The position numbers and the translations under genes were made by a program. This document shows positions 44,868 through 53,079 of a stretch of 64,000 bases of DNA, one piece after another. The first letter of the stretch is position 1. Each line of letters begins with the position of its first letter. Origin of the DNA: an uncultured Prevotellaceae bacterium (GTDB lineage Bacteria; Bacteroidota; Bacteroidia; Bacteroidales; Muribaculaceae); the NCBI GenBank assembly GCA_900317325.1, contig ONGE01000009.1, positions 61,130 to 125,129 on the forward strand, given 5' to 3'. The notes below the pieces were generated by a model, which was not told the DNA's origin, made no database searches, and saw only the letters and a program-made list of their open reading frames with translations.

Positions 44868-45424
44868 TCTACATCGACGATCATATCGATGATTTTGACC
44901 TGCAAGAGGCGCTGGCCACTGTCAGCGCCCAACGGCGGGAGCAGGCCCTGCGTTACCGCCATGAGCGCGACCGGCGCCTGAGCGTGGCGGCCTACCGGTT
45001 GCTGCATCGGGCATTGATGACGGAATATGGCATCAACGAGCTGCCGCAATTCACCTATGACTCCAACGGCAAGCCGGCCTTGGCCGGATACCCCGACATC
45101 CACTTCAGCATGAGCCATTGCCGCGCCGCAGTGGCTTGTGCCGTGAGCGACCGGCCCGTCGGCATCGACATCGAGACGCTGGACCATTACAACGAGGAGG
45201 TCGCCGCACGCGTCATGAACGATGACGAGATGCGGCAGATTCTTGAATCCCCCTACCCCAATGTCGCTTTCACCCGCCTGTGGACAATGAAGGAAAGCCT
45301 GTTCAAACTCACCGGCGATGACTGCGGCGGCGACATCGCCCGTATGCTCCAAGAAAGCACCCGATACTGCTTCACAACCGTCGATCACCCGCAGTTCATT
45401 GTCACCGATTGCCGATATCGATAA
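44864..45424 (+). CDS. 4'-phosphopantetheinyl transferase, Sfp type
   Basis: 186 residues with GTG start overlapping the MATE stop. Motifs: YDSNGKPAL...IHFSMSHCRAAVACAVS, VGIDIETLDHYNEEVAARVM (metal-binding D and E) and WTMKESLFKLTG. It transfers phosphopantetheine from CoA to the carrier serines of the NRPS. Translational coupling to the MATE gene and position at the end of the operon strongly support a dedicated role. A strong terminator follows. Confidence 0.92.
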   Translation: MIYIDDHIDDFDLQEALATVSAQRREQALRYRHERDRRLSVAAYRLLHRALMTEYGINELPQFTYDSNGKPALAGYPDIHFSMSHCRAAVACAVSDRPVGIDIETLDHYNEEVAARVMNDDEMRQILESPYPNVAFTRLWTMKESLFKLTGDDCGGDIARMLQESTRYCFTTVDHPQFIVTDCRYR

Positions 45425-45498
45425 AACACTCCCAATTGGCTGATTTATATCATCAAAACCACGTCCCGACCGTGCTTTGATTGTGTTACGAAACCACG

Positions 45499-45534
45499 TT
45501 TTTGGCCGAAAAATCATCATTTTTTCGGCCAAAA
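45499..45534 (+). terminator. Terminator of the NRPS operon
   Basis: A 14-bp inverted repeat TTTTGGCCGAAAAA...TTTTTCGGCCAAAA with one bulge and a short CATC loop; T runs on both strands. Confidence 0.8.
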
Positions 45535-45612
45535 CTGTCAAAAAATCTAAATAGGGCTTGATAAATCAAAAAATTGATAGGAATTTATAGTGGCGGCGTA
45601 ATAAATTTGCAG

Positions 45613-45620
45613 TACTTTTG
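45613..45620 (+). promoter_or_regulatory. -7 box TACTTTTG for pfp
   Basis: TACTTTTG 49 bp before ATG 45669. Confidence 0.6.
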
Positions 45621-45668
45621 TAGCGGTATTAAAGATTGTTTAACTGTTCACAAACCAATTATATCAAA

Positions 45669-47330
45669 ATGACTGACAAAAAGAGTTTAATGGAGAACAT
45701 GAGGCTGACCTACAGGCCCAAACTGCCCGTCACCCTCAGGTGCCCCGTGCGCGCGATCGAAGGAGAGCCCACACAGTCGGTGGCCGACCAAGAGGCCATC
45801 AAGTCGCTGTTTCCAACAACCTACGGTATGCCCCAATTGACATTTGAACGCGATGATTCGGCCATGCCGCCCGAGAAGCCCTTCAACGTGGGTGTAATCC
45901 TGAGCGGCGGACAGGCTCCCGGCGGCCACAATGTAATCTGTGGCCTCTATGACGGTATCAAGGCGCTGAACAAGTACTGCCGTCTGTTCGGTTTCCTGGG
46001 CGGACCTAACGGTCTTGTCAAGCATCGCTACATCGAGATCACTGGCGACATGATTGAAGAGTACCGCAACACCGGTGGCTTTGACCTCATCGGCTCTGGT
46101 CGCACCAAGCTGGAAAAGCCCGAACAGTTTGAGGCCGGTTTGCAGATCCTGCGCGAACTCAAGATCACGGCTCTGGTAATCATCGGTGGCGATGACAGCA
46201 ACACCAATGCCGCCATCCTGGCCGAGTACTACAAGGCTCACGATGCAGGTGTACAGGTTATCGGTGTCCCCAAGACCATCGACGGTGACCTCAAGAACGA
46301 GCACATTGAGATATCGTTCGGTTTTGACACAGCAACCAAGGTTTACAGTGAGCTCATCGGCAATGTGGCCCGCGACTGTAATTCGGCTAAGAAATACTGG
46401 CACTTCATGAAGCTGATGGGACGCTCTGCGTCACACATCGCCCTGGAGTGCGCCCTGCAGACCCGCCCCAACTACTGCATCATCAGCGAGGAGGTTGAGG
46501 CTAAGGAAAAGACCCTGCACGACATCGCCGAGGAGATTGCCACTATCGTTGTGAAGCGCCATGACATGGGTATGGACTACGGTACAGTCCTCGTCCCCGA
46601 GGGCATCGTGGAGTTCGTTCCCACAATGAAGAAGCTCATCTCGGAGCTCAACGAGATGCTGACCAAATTCCCCGAGATCTCAACTCTGCGTGAAATGGAG
46701 CAGAACAACTTCGTGCGCGAGCATCTGTCCGAGGAGAACCGCGTCGTTTACGACTCACTGCCCGAGGAAGTTGCACGCCAGCTGGCGTTGGACCGCGACG
46801 AGCACGGCAACGTGATGGTATCCCAGATCGAGAGCGAGCGTCTGCTCAGCAGCATGGTAGCCCATGTGCTTGACATGCGTGCCGAGGCCGGCGAGATTGA
46901 ACGCATCAAGTTCAAGACTCAGCATCACTTCTTCGGTTACGAGGGACGTGCATCCTTCCCCTCGAACTTTGATGCCGACTATTGCTACTCGCTGGGTTAC
47001 AACGCTTCGCACCTCATTTTTGTGGGCGCTACCGGTTACATGTCGGCCATCACCCACCTGGGACGCAAGGCTCAGGATTGGGTGGCCTGTGGTGTGCCCA
47101 TCACCATGATGATGAACATGGAACGTCGTTCCGGTAAGGACAAGCCCGTTATCCGCAAGGCCCTGGTGGACCTCGAGGGTGCTCCCTTCAAGCACTTTGT
47201 CGAGAACCGCGACAAGTGGGCGCTCGAGACGTGCTATATCTATCCCGGCCCCATCCAGTTCTTCGGTCCTGAGGAGTTGGTGGACAAGATTTCCTACACG
47301 CTCTTCTTTGAGCAGTTCGGCAAGGAATGA
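45669..47330 (+). CDS. pfp: Pyrophosphate--fructose 6-phosphate 1-phosphotransferase
   Basis: 553 residues from ATG 45669 (MTDKKSLMENMRLTY); an upstream ATG at 45636 adds 11 unconserved residues. The long-form PPi-PFK: GVILSGGQAPGGHNVI, IGGDDSNTNA (the GGDD in place of ATP-PFK GGDG), PKTIDGDLKN and MGRSASHIALE motifs are all present. It phosphorylates fructose 6-phosphate reversibly using pyrophosphate in the cytosol; common in Bacteroidales. Single gene with promoter and terminator. Confidence 0.95.
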   Translation: MTDKKSLMENMRLTYRPKLPVTLRCPVRAIEGEPTQSVADQEAIKSLFPTTYGMPQLTFERDDSAMPPEKPFNVGVILSGGQAPGGHNVICGLYDGIKALNKYCRLFGFLGGPNGLVKHRYIEITGDMIEEYRNTGGFDLIGSGRTKLEKPEQFEAGLQILRELKITALVIIGGDDSNTNAAILAEYYKAHDAGVQVIGVPKTIDGDLKNEHIEISFGFDTATKVYSELIGNVARDCNSAKKYWHFMKLMGRSASHIALECALQTRPNYCIISEEVEAKEKTLHDIAEEIATIVVKRHDMGMDYGTVLVPEGIVEFVPTMKKLISELNEMLTKFPEISTLREMEQNNFVREHLSEENRVVYDSLPEEVARQLALDRDEHGNVMVSQIESERLLSSMVAHVLDMRAEAGEIERIKFKTQHHFFGYEGRASFPSNFDADYCYSLGYNASHLIFVGATGYMSAITHLGRKAQDWVACGVPITMMMNMERRSGKDKPVIRKALVDLEGAPFKHFVENRDKWALETCYIYPGPIQFFGPEELVDKISYTLFFEQFGKE

Positions 47331-47392
47331 CCCCAAGGGCACCCCGCCCCGATAGACTTTAAGTATATCGTTTAACTTCTAAACAGCTTGCT

Positions 47393-47427
47393 CCCCGCCC
47401 TTGGTGTTCAAGAGGCGGGGATTTTTT
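47393..47427 (+). terminator. Terminator of pfp
   Basis: CCCCGCC (47393-47399) pairs with GGCGGGG (47414-47420), with an inner TTG/CAA pairing, followed by ATTTTTT. Confidence 0.85.
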
Positions 47428-47456
47428 GTAACTCACACTTGCAGGGGATATGACAG

Positions 47457-47702
47457 CTAGGGGTGCTTGAGGTCACTGGCATCGTTGTCGGCCAGCTCAC
47501 TGGAGAAAAGGGCAAAAAAGTCCTTGTTGAGTGCGATACTGATTCGCATCAGCAAATCGGTGGCGATACTGTCACGCAGAAAAATGTTATAGATATTCGT
47601 GCGATTACAACCCAACTGCTGAGACAGCCATTGCACTGAATGGCCCTGCCTCAACAACTCATTCTGGATCTCTTTTCCTATATTAACGCCAGACTTTCCC
47701 AT
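47457..47702 (-). CDS. Small helix-turn-helix (XRE-type) DNA-binding protein
   Basis: 81 residues from ATG 47702. HTH pattern GHSVQWLSQQLGCNRTNIYNIFLRDSI...LLMRISIALNKDFF matches the XRE/Cro fold. Common single-copy small regulators in Bacteroidales; target unknown. A -7 box (TAAATTTG, minus strand, 47724-47731) lies 22 bp upstream. Confidence 0.8.
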   Translation of the reverse strand: MGKSGVNIGKEIQNELLRQGHSVQWLSQQLGCNRTNIYNIFLRDSIATDLLMRISIALNKDFFALFSSELADNDASDLKHP

Positions 47703-47723
47703 CAATTGATAAATTTAGCGCCA

Positions 47724-47731
47724 CAAATTTA
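47724..47731 (-). promoter_or_regulatory. -7 box TAAATTTG for the HTH gene
   Basis: Minus-strand match to TAnnTTTG. The AT-rich 47732-47926 gap before ribE shows no recognisable FMN riboswitch or other element. Confidence 0.5.
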
Positions 47732-47926
47732 ACACATAATTAGGAATTATCATTAATTCAAGCAACTTATTTTGCATAAAATGGATTTTTTTGCCGAATA
47801 TCTCATTTTTCAGTGAACATTTTTGCCTATTGGCACAGCAATTGATGTTCCGTGCAATAAAGAGGGCCTGTGGCTCGTTACATTATTATATATATAGTAG
47901 AACTTAAATAAAAAGACATCATAACT

Positions 47927-48535
47927 ATGTTTTCAGGAATCGTAGAAGAGGCGGCACGTGTTGTCGCATTGCGTAAGGACGGCGGTAACCTGCACCTCAC
48001 CTTGAAGTGCAGTTTCACCGACGAGTTGAAAATCGACCAGAGCGTGTCACACAACGGTGTGTGCCTCACGGTAGTGGAATTGCCCGGCGACGGCACCTAC
48101 ACCGTCACCGCCATCCAGGAGACGCTCGACCGCAGCAACCTGGGCCTGCTCAAGGTGGGTGACGAGGTGAACGTGGAACGCTCGATGCTCATTCAAGGTC
48201 GTCTCGACGGCCACATCGTGCAGGGTCACGTTGACCAGACAGCAGTCTGCACCGACGTCAAGGAAGTGGACGGCAGCCACTATTTCACCTTCAAGTATGA
48301 AGTGGCTCCCGAGATGGCCCGCAAGGGATATGTCACCGTCGAGAAAGGCAGCGTGACCGTGAACGGCGTCTCGCTCACCGTGTGCAACAGCGAGCGCGAC
48401 AGTTTCCAGGTCGCCATCATCCCCTACACCCGCGAGATCACCAACTTCCACTGCATCGAAGTAGGCACCGTTGTCAACCTTGAGTTCGACATCATCGGCA
48501 AGTACCTTGCCCGCCTCACCGAATTCGCTCTGTAA
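47927..48535 (+). CDS. ribE: Riboflavin synthase (alpha subunit)
   Basis: 202 residues, two lumazine-binding beta-barrel repeats: the first starts MFSGIVEEAARV with SVSHNGVCLTVV, the second has GHIVQGHVDQTA and GSVTVNGVSLTV. It converts two 6,7-dimethyl-8-ribityllumazine molecules to riboflavin and pyrimidinedione. Other rib genes are not in the window. Confidence 0.95.
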   Translation: MFSGIVEEAARVVALRKDGGNLHLTLKCSFTDELKIDQSVSHNGVCLTVVELPGDGTYTVTAIQETLDRSNLGLLKVGDEVNVERSMLIQGRLDGHIVQGHVDQTAVCTDVKEVDGSHYFTFKYEVAPEMARKGYVTVEKGSVTVNGVSLTVCNSERDSFQVAIIPYTREITNFHCIEVGTVVNLEFDIIGKYLARLTEFAL

Positions 48536-48574
48536 TTCAACAATAAGGAAGCTAATGGCTGACAGCTGATAGCT

Positions 48575-49069
48575 ATGAAGAAGATAGGCATCATCAGTGA
48601 CACGCACGCGTGGTGGGACGACCGCTACGCGCAGCACTTTGCCGATTGTGACGAGGTGTGGCATGCGGGCGACATCGGCAGCGACGAGCTGGCCGACCGC
48701 CTGGAGGCCATCGCGCCTGTGTTCCGCGCCGTGTGCGGCAACGTGGACGGGGCGAGCCTGCGCCGCCGCTTCAAGGAGATGGAGATCTTTGAGGTCGAGG
48801 GCGTCAAGGTGGTGATGACGCACATCGGCGGTTACCCCGGCAAGTATGCCCCTGGCATCAAGTCAAGGCTGGAGCTGTCGCGGCCCAAGCTGTTCGTGTG
48901 CGGCCACAGCCACATCCTCAAGGTGATGCCCGACCGTGCGCTGGGCTGCCTCGTGGTCAATCCCGGAGCGGCCGGAGTGCAAGGCTGGCAAGTGGTGCGC
49001 ACACTGGTCACCCTTACCCTTGACCAGGGGAACATCACCCATGCCCAAGTCATCGAATTAGCCAAGTAG
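48575..49069 (+). CDS. YfcE/MJ0936-type metallophosphoesterase
   Basis: 164 residues. Motifs IISDTHAWW (DxH), VWHAGDIGS (GD), CGNVDG (GNxD), MTHIGGYPG and CGHSHILK (GHTH-like). A cytosolic dimetal phosphodiesterase; natural substrate unknown. The stop TAG lies inside a GTAGGGCCTCGCC repeat (49066-49090). Confidence 0.9.
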   Translation: MKKIGIISDTHAWWDDRYAQHFADCDEVWHAGDIGSDELADRLEAIAPVFRAVCGNVDGASLRRRFKEMEIFEVEGVKVVMTHIGGYPGKYAPGIKSRLELSRPKLFVCGHSHILKVMPDRALGCLVVNPGAAGVQGWQVVRTLVTLTLDQGNITHAQVIELAK

Positions 49070-49090
49070 GGCCTCGCCTCGGCGTGGCCG
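49066..49090 (+). repeat. GGCCTCGCC/GGCGTGGCC dyad repeat
   Basis: A near-palindrome of about 25 bp beginning at the stop codon of the phosphoesterase. It is the inverse-orientation match of 15861-15885 and 24152-24176, with a single C/T difference in the centre. Confidence 0.75.
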
Positions 49091-49109
49091 AACGTAAATC
49101 AGATAAACA

Positions 49110-49607
49110 ATGAGAAAAGCATTATATACCGTCATGATGCTTGTGGCTGTGATGCTGATGACCGCATGCCACAGCAGCGAGAAGAACTACCGCGAAGCCT
49201 ACGAGAAGGCCTTGGAACGACGCCAAACCGGCATCGCTGCCGAGACCTATGCCAAGATCGAGGCCGAGCGCCAGCGCTACACCCACGTCATCAACGGCGA
49301 CAGCGTCAGGATGATCTACATGAATGTCAACATCGCCATCGACACGACCGACGTCGCTAAGCCCTTCAGCGTCGTGGTGGCCTCGTTCACCCAGCGCATC
49401 AATGCCAAGAGCTACCGTGACCGCCTGCGCGAGGAGTGCGGCCTCAAGGGCAGCTACGTTGTCCAAGGCGGGCCCGACAAGCTGTACTATGTCGTCGCTC
49501 AAGGCTTCGACACCCACACCGATGCCGCCGCGATGCTCCACGACCTCGACAAGAAAGTCTGCCTCAAGGTCCTTGAACCCCTACCCTGGATCCTGCGCAA
49601 ACTCTGA
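49110..49607 (+). CDS. SPOR-domain lipoprotein
   Basis: 165 residues. Signal sequence with lipobox LMTAC (Cys ~20), a short charged helix (residues 25-50), and a C-terminal SPOR domain (FSVVVASFTQRINAKSYRDRL...YVVAQGFDTHTDAAAMLHDL). SPOR domains bind denuded septal peptidoglycan, so a cell-division or wall-linked role is likely. Bidirectional terminator downstream. Confidence 0.85.
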   Translation: MRKALYTVMMLVAVMLMTACHSSEKNYREAYEKALERRQTGIAAETYAKIEAERQRYTHVINGDSVRMIYMNVNIAIDTTDVAKPFSVVVASFTQRINAKSYRDRLREECGLKGSYVVQGGPDKLYYVVAQGFDTHTDAAAMLHDLDKKVCLKVLEPLPWILRKL

Positions 49608-49625
49608 CCAGCTCACATGAAACAA

Positions 49626-49663
49626 AACAAGGGACGCCTCGATTGACGGACGTCCCTTGTTTA
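49626..49663. terminator. Bidirectional terminator between SPOR lipoprotein and efp
   Basis: Perfect 12-bp stem AAACAAGGGACG / CGTCCCTTGTTT around a 14-nt loop, A-rich before and T-rich after; serves two convergent genes. Confidence 0.85.
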
Positions 49664-49687
49664 TGGTTGTGATGTTGCGATTCGTGA

Positions 49688-50251
49688 TTACCTCACGCGG
49701 CCCTGGTAGCTGCCGTCGCGGGTGTCAACCTCGATAATCTCGTCGGTGTCGATGAACAGGGGCACGCGAACGGTGGCGCCGGTCTCGACGGTGGCGGGCT
49801 TCAGGGTGTTGGTGGCGGTGTCGCCTTTCACGCCGGGCTCGGTATAGGTGATCTTGAGCTGAGTCTTGATGGGCATCTCGGCGAACAGGACGGTCTCGGT
49901 CGAAGCGTCGCTGACAACCTCAACGATGTCACCCTCCTTCATATAGTCGGCACCGGTAATCAAGGCCTTGCTGATGGGAATCTGCTCAAAGGTCTCGTTG
50001 TTCATGAACATGGCGTCCTCGCCATCCATGTACAGGTACTGGTAGGGGCGACGCTCAACGCGCACGTCCTCGAGCTTCTCACCGATGTTGAAGCGACGCT
50101 CCAGCACGCGGCCGTCAACGACGTTTTTCAGCTTGGTACGCATGAAGGTGTTACCCTTGCCGGGTTTTACATGAAGGAATTCGATGCAGAAATACAGATC
50201 GCCGTCCATGCGGATGCACGTTCCGTTCTTGATGTCTTGAGCATTAATCAT
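49688..50251 (-). CDS. efp: Translation elongation factor P
   Basis: 187 residues, full length, three beta-barrel domains. The domain I loop reads VKPGKGNTF with K32 at the tip, the residue modified in Lys-type EF-P. It rescues ribosomes stalled at polyproline. Divergent from rpmH, an arrangement common in Bacteroidales. The -7 box is at 50312-50319. Confidence 0.96.
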   Translation of the reverse strand: MINAQDIKNGTCIRMDGDLYFCIEFLHVKPGKGNTFMRTKLKNVVDGRVLERRFNIGEKLEDVRVERRPYQYLYMDGEDAMFMNNETFEQIPISKALITGADYMKEGDIVEVVSDASTETVLFAEMPIKTQLKITYTEPGVKGDTATNTLKPATVETGATVRVPLFIDTDEIIEVDTRDGSYQGRVR

Positions 50252-50311
50252 AATTCTAATTCTGTGCTATTGTTTTATGTAAATATTGTTGTTCTCAGTC
50301 GTTTGTGGGTG

Positions 50312-50319
50312 CAAAAGTA
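50312..50319 (-). promoter_or_regulatory. -7 box TACTTTTG for efp
   Basis: Minus-strand TACTTTTG 61 bp before the efp ATG. Confidence 0.5.
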
Positions 50320-50392
50320 GTGATTTTGAGAAAAAAAACAAAAACTTTTCCGCAAAAATGCGTTTGGATTTGTGTATTTTCAAAAAAAGCAC

Positions 50393-50400
50393 TAATTTTG
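50393..50400 (+). promoter_or_regulatory. -7 box TAATTTTG for rpmH
   Basis: TAATTTTG 52 bp before the rpmH ATG. Confidence 0.6.
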
Positions 50401-50451
50401 CACCGCATTTTGCGAAAAATTTTCGGAACAACTAAAAAAAAGAGATAAGAA

Positions 50452-50604
50452 ATGAAAAGAACATTCCAACCCTCGAACCGTAAGAAAGCCAACAAGCATG
50501 GCTTCCGTAGTCGCATGCGCACCGCCGATGGCCGCAAGGTTCTTGCCCGTCGCCGCGCTAAGGGTCGTTACAGCCTCACTGTAAGCGATACCGTCTACAA
50601 GTAA
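50452..50604 (+). CDS. rpmH: 50S ribosomal protein L34
   Basis: 50 residues, starting [18 protein letters not shown] and ending LTVSDTVYK, rich in Arg/Lys. It matches L34 throughout (KRTFQPS, FR.RM.T..GR.VL..RRAKGR). It is too short for ordinary ORF cut-offs, but the ATG, promoter and downstream hairpin are clear. Confidence 0.97.
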   Translation: MKRTFQPSNRKKANKHGFRSRMRTADGRKVLARRRAKGRYSLTVSDTVYK

Positions 50605-50653
50605 TCCCCTGTGAAGGGTTGCCGCGCATTAAGCGGCACTTCAAACGCATCAA

Positions 50654-50683
50654 GCCGTTATGGTCCCCCGGGACCGTAACGGC
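50654..50683 (+). terminator. Hairpin after rpmH
   Basis: GCCGTTATGGTCC pairs with GGACCGTAACGGC (one T-G pair) around a very short loop; only a weak T tract (ATTTGTT) follows. Confidence 0.6.
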
Positions 50684-50895
50684 ATTTGTTGCATTTAAAA
50701 AGTTGCCGTGACCATCAATTCACTTGGGCTCCAAAAACGGGACATTAAGTCATTGATAGTCATCGGATTCGTCCTCTACATCAAAGTCCCCCTCGTGGAA
50801 TCTGTTTGGCTGGCGAGCGGCACCACGATGATCATTCTTGATCGTTGACCATGTTTTTTCACAGGATTTTTTTTGCTTGTTGGCCACCATTGTTG

Positions 50896-50903
50896 TAACT
50901 TTG
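50896..50903 (+). promoter_or_regulatory. -7 box TAACTTTG for the GH108 gene
   Basis: TAACTTTG 46 bp before ATG 50949, preceded by TGGCCACCATTGTTG. This resembles, with one base less spacing, the TGGCANNGG-N7 element of the 58-64 kb island. Confidence 0.6.
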
Positions 50904-50948
50904 TGAATCATTAACAATAATTGAACCAAACTAAAAAATAACTTGAAC

Positions 50949-52046
50949 ATGGAAAGGATTGAGATTTACGGCAAATTCTGCCGCAGTTGGGAAGGTGGCT
51001 GGGACGAGAACCAGAACAGCCCCGATGGGCCCAAAATGAGAGGTATTTCTCTCAAGACCTACAAAGATTACTGCAAGGCGAAAAAACTGAATGAACCGAC
51101 AAGAACAGACTTGCGCAACATGACCATCAAGATCTGGACCGATGTAATGAAATGGAGAGTCTGGGACAAAATCAAAGCCGATAAGATTCAAGACGAGTGG
51201 CTCGCCTATCTGATTGCCGACAGCGTATGGATGTCGGGCATCGATTACGTCAAGGAGGTGCAGGAGAACGTGGGTGCAGCGGCCGACGGTATCGTCGGAA
51301 AAGAGACCCTGGGCAAGATCAACGAGAAGGATCCCGAGAAGCTGTTCAAGAAACTCTGGGACAAGAGGGAGGCACACTTTAATGCACTCGCCCAGGAGCC
51401 CAACAACGAGAAGCTACTGAAAGGCTGGCTCAACCGTCTGAACTCTATCAGCCATGGATGCTTGTGCAACAACGGCAGCGATGAAGAGCCTGAAGTCAAG
51501 TTGTCTAAAATCGAAAAATACGGCATCTTCTGCCGCAGTTGGGAAGGCGGTTGGTCCGATAATCCCCACGATAGCGGCGGCGCAACCATGAAGGGCGTCA
51601 CCATAGCAACTTACACCAACTACCGCAAAGCAAAGAAACTGCCAAAACCAACAAAAACCGATTTGCGCAATATCACAATGGCCGAGTGGAATGAGGTGTT
51701 GCGTTGGTTCTTCTGGGACAAAATCAAGGCCGATAAAATCAATGATGAGTGGGTCACCTATCTTATCGTGGACGCAGTCTGGATGTCAGGAATCAAGTAC
51801 GTCAAGGATGTGCAGAAGGAGCTTGGACTTACAGCCGACGGTGTCATCGGCAAGGAATCTTTGGCCAAGATAAACGGCATGAACGGCAAGGAACTGTTCA
51901 ATAAACTCTGGAAACAGAGGGAGAAATTCTTGAAAAATGCCGCCAAAAATGGAAACAACAAAATCTTTTTGAATGGCTGGATGAATCGACTGAAATGCGT
52001 GAACTACGGCTACCTGTGCTGCTCGAATGGTAAAAGACTCAGCTAA
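50949..52046 (+). CDS. Tandem GH108 muramidase-like protein
   Basis: 365 residues from ATG 50949. Two full copies of a GH108 (phage-type N-acetylmuramidase) plus peptidoglycan-binding_3 unit: residues ~1-175 and ~185-365. Each has FCRSWEGGW with the catalytic Glu, then TDLRN.T...W...., YVK.VQ......ADG..GKE.L.KIN, and a Cys-containing end. Copy 2 keeps the family-like SDNPHDSGGATMKGVT; copy 1 has the degenerate DENQNSPDGPKMRGIS, so it may be less active. No signal peptide, as in many phage lysins released by holins. A muramidase for prophage release, or a toxin-like effector, is inferred; no other phage gene is adjacent. Confidence 0.85.
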   Translation: MERIEIYGKFCRSWEGGWDENQNSPDGPKMRGISLKTYKDYCKAKKLNEPTRTDLRNMTIKIWTDVMKWRVWDKIKADKIQDEWLAYLIADSVWMSGIDYVKEVQENVGAAADGIVGKETLGKINEKDPEKLFKKLWDKREAHFNALAQEPNNEKLLKGWLNRLNSISHGCLCNNGSDEEPEVKLSKIEKYGIFCRSWEGGWSDNPHDSGGATMKGVTIATYTNYRKAKKLPKPTKTDLRNITMAEWNEVLRWFFWDKIKADKINDEWVTYLIVDAVWMSGIKYVKDVQKELGLTADGVIGKESLAKINGMNGKELFNKLWKQREKFLKNAAKNGNNKIFLNGWMNRLKCVNYGYLCCSNGKRLS

Positions 52047-52151
52047 TCAGCTGCTATATCAACACAAATTAATTACGCGAGGTTCCACGAAAACAGTATC
52101 GTAGAGCCTCGCGCATTCGTTTGCCTTTATAAGAGCTAAATCCGATATCAT

Positions 52152-52706
52152 TTACAGAGTTTTGATGACGCGGCAGGGGTTGCCCACGGCCACAGTGTTG
52201 GACGGGATGTCGTGCGTGACAACCGAGCCGGCACCTATCGTCACGTTATCGCCAATGGTCACACCCGCCAGAATCGTCACCGAGCCACCGATCCACACAT
52301 TGTCCCCTATCGTCACCGGCAGCGCCCACTCGCGACGCGTGTTGCGCTCCACCGGGTCAGTGCTGTGGCAAGCCGTGTAAATGCTCACATTGGGGCCCAC
52401 AAAGCAATCGTCGCCGATGGTCACCAGCGCCTCGTCAAGCACAGTGAAGTTGAAGTTGGCAAAGAACCTCTTCCCCACCCTGATGTGCTTGCCATAGTCG
52501 CAGTAGAACGGCTGGTTGATAAACACCCTGTCGTCGCCCACGTGACCCAGCAAGTCCATCAGCATCTCGCGCCGTTTATCCAACTGCGTAGGCATCAACA
52601 GGTTATATTGATGAATCAGATCCTTCGTCTCATTCAATTCCTTGATTAATTGCTCATCAACGGCCGAATAAATCTGGCCCGACAGCATTTTCTCTTTCTC
52701 GGTCAT
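52152..52706 (-). CDS. maa: Maltose/galactoside O-acetyltransferase (hexapeptide repeat)
   Basis: 184 residues from ATG 52706. A longer frame (to 52829) is rejected because the -7 box TAACTTTG at 52733-52740 lies inside it. N-terminal Mac domain (MTEKEKMLSGQIYSAVDEQLI), then left-handed beta-helix repeats with the catalytic His in YTACHSTDP and VTIGDNVWIGGSVTILAGVTIGDN. It transfers acetyl from CoA to sugars. Single gene. Confidence 0.9.
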   Translation of the reverse strand: MTEKEKMLSGQIYSAVDEQLIKELNETKDLIHQYNLLMPTQLDKRREMLMDLLGHVGDDRVFINQPFYCDYGKHIRVGKRFFANFNFTVLDEALVTIGDDCFVGPNVSIYTACHSTDPVERNTRREWALPVTIGDNVWIGGSVTILAGVTIGDNVTIGAGSVVTHDIPSNTVAVGNPCRVIKTL

Positions 52707-52732
52707 AGCATCAATCGTTGTGATAGTTTCTG

Positions 52733-52740
52733 CAAAGTTA
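52733..52740 (-). promoter_or_regulatory. -7 box TAACTTTG, fixes the maa start
   Basis: Minus-strand TAACTTTG 27 bp before ATG 52706. The 52830-53030 gap further upstream shows no gene or tRNA. Confidence 0.6.
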
Positions 52741-53030
52741 CGCAGAAAAAACAACCCCTGCAACCCATAGTGCCGCTCGACCAGGGCACAAAAAAGAATC
52801 AGCACTACTCTCCCGAGCCATGCTGACAATCATGTTTAACCCTAAAAAACCTCCAAAAATTATGAGTTCACAACTATATCTGCAATTACCGTGCCAACTT
52901 TTTGGTTGATGTAATCATCTATATTACAAGCGATTGCGATGAAAATTTAAACCAAATCGGCTCAAGAGTGACGTGATAAGAAGTGTTCAAATACTACCGA
53001 AAACAGTCAATTTTTGCCCATTTTTTGGGC

Positions 53031-53068
53031 GTTTATGTACACTTTTTATGCACACTTTTTATGCACAC
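53031..53068 (+). repeat. 13-bp direct repeats before the integrase
   Basis: TTTTTATGCACAC occurs twice exactly (53043-53055, 53056-53068), preceded by a diverged third copy ending TATGTACAC. They sit just before the integrase start and could be arm-type binding sites or part of an attachment site. Confidence 0.5.
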
Positions 53069-53079
53069 TTTTGAGAATT

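Noticed and set aside
50750-50889. A ~46-residue minus-strand frame with an acidic end after rpmH
   Set aside because: No promoter or family, and it overlaps the upstream region of the GH108 gene.
52707-53079. A tRNA gene as integration site beside the integrase
   Set aside because: No cloverleaf or T-loop consensus is seen on either strand of this gap.
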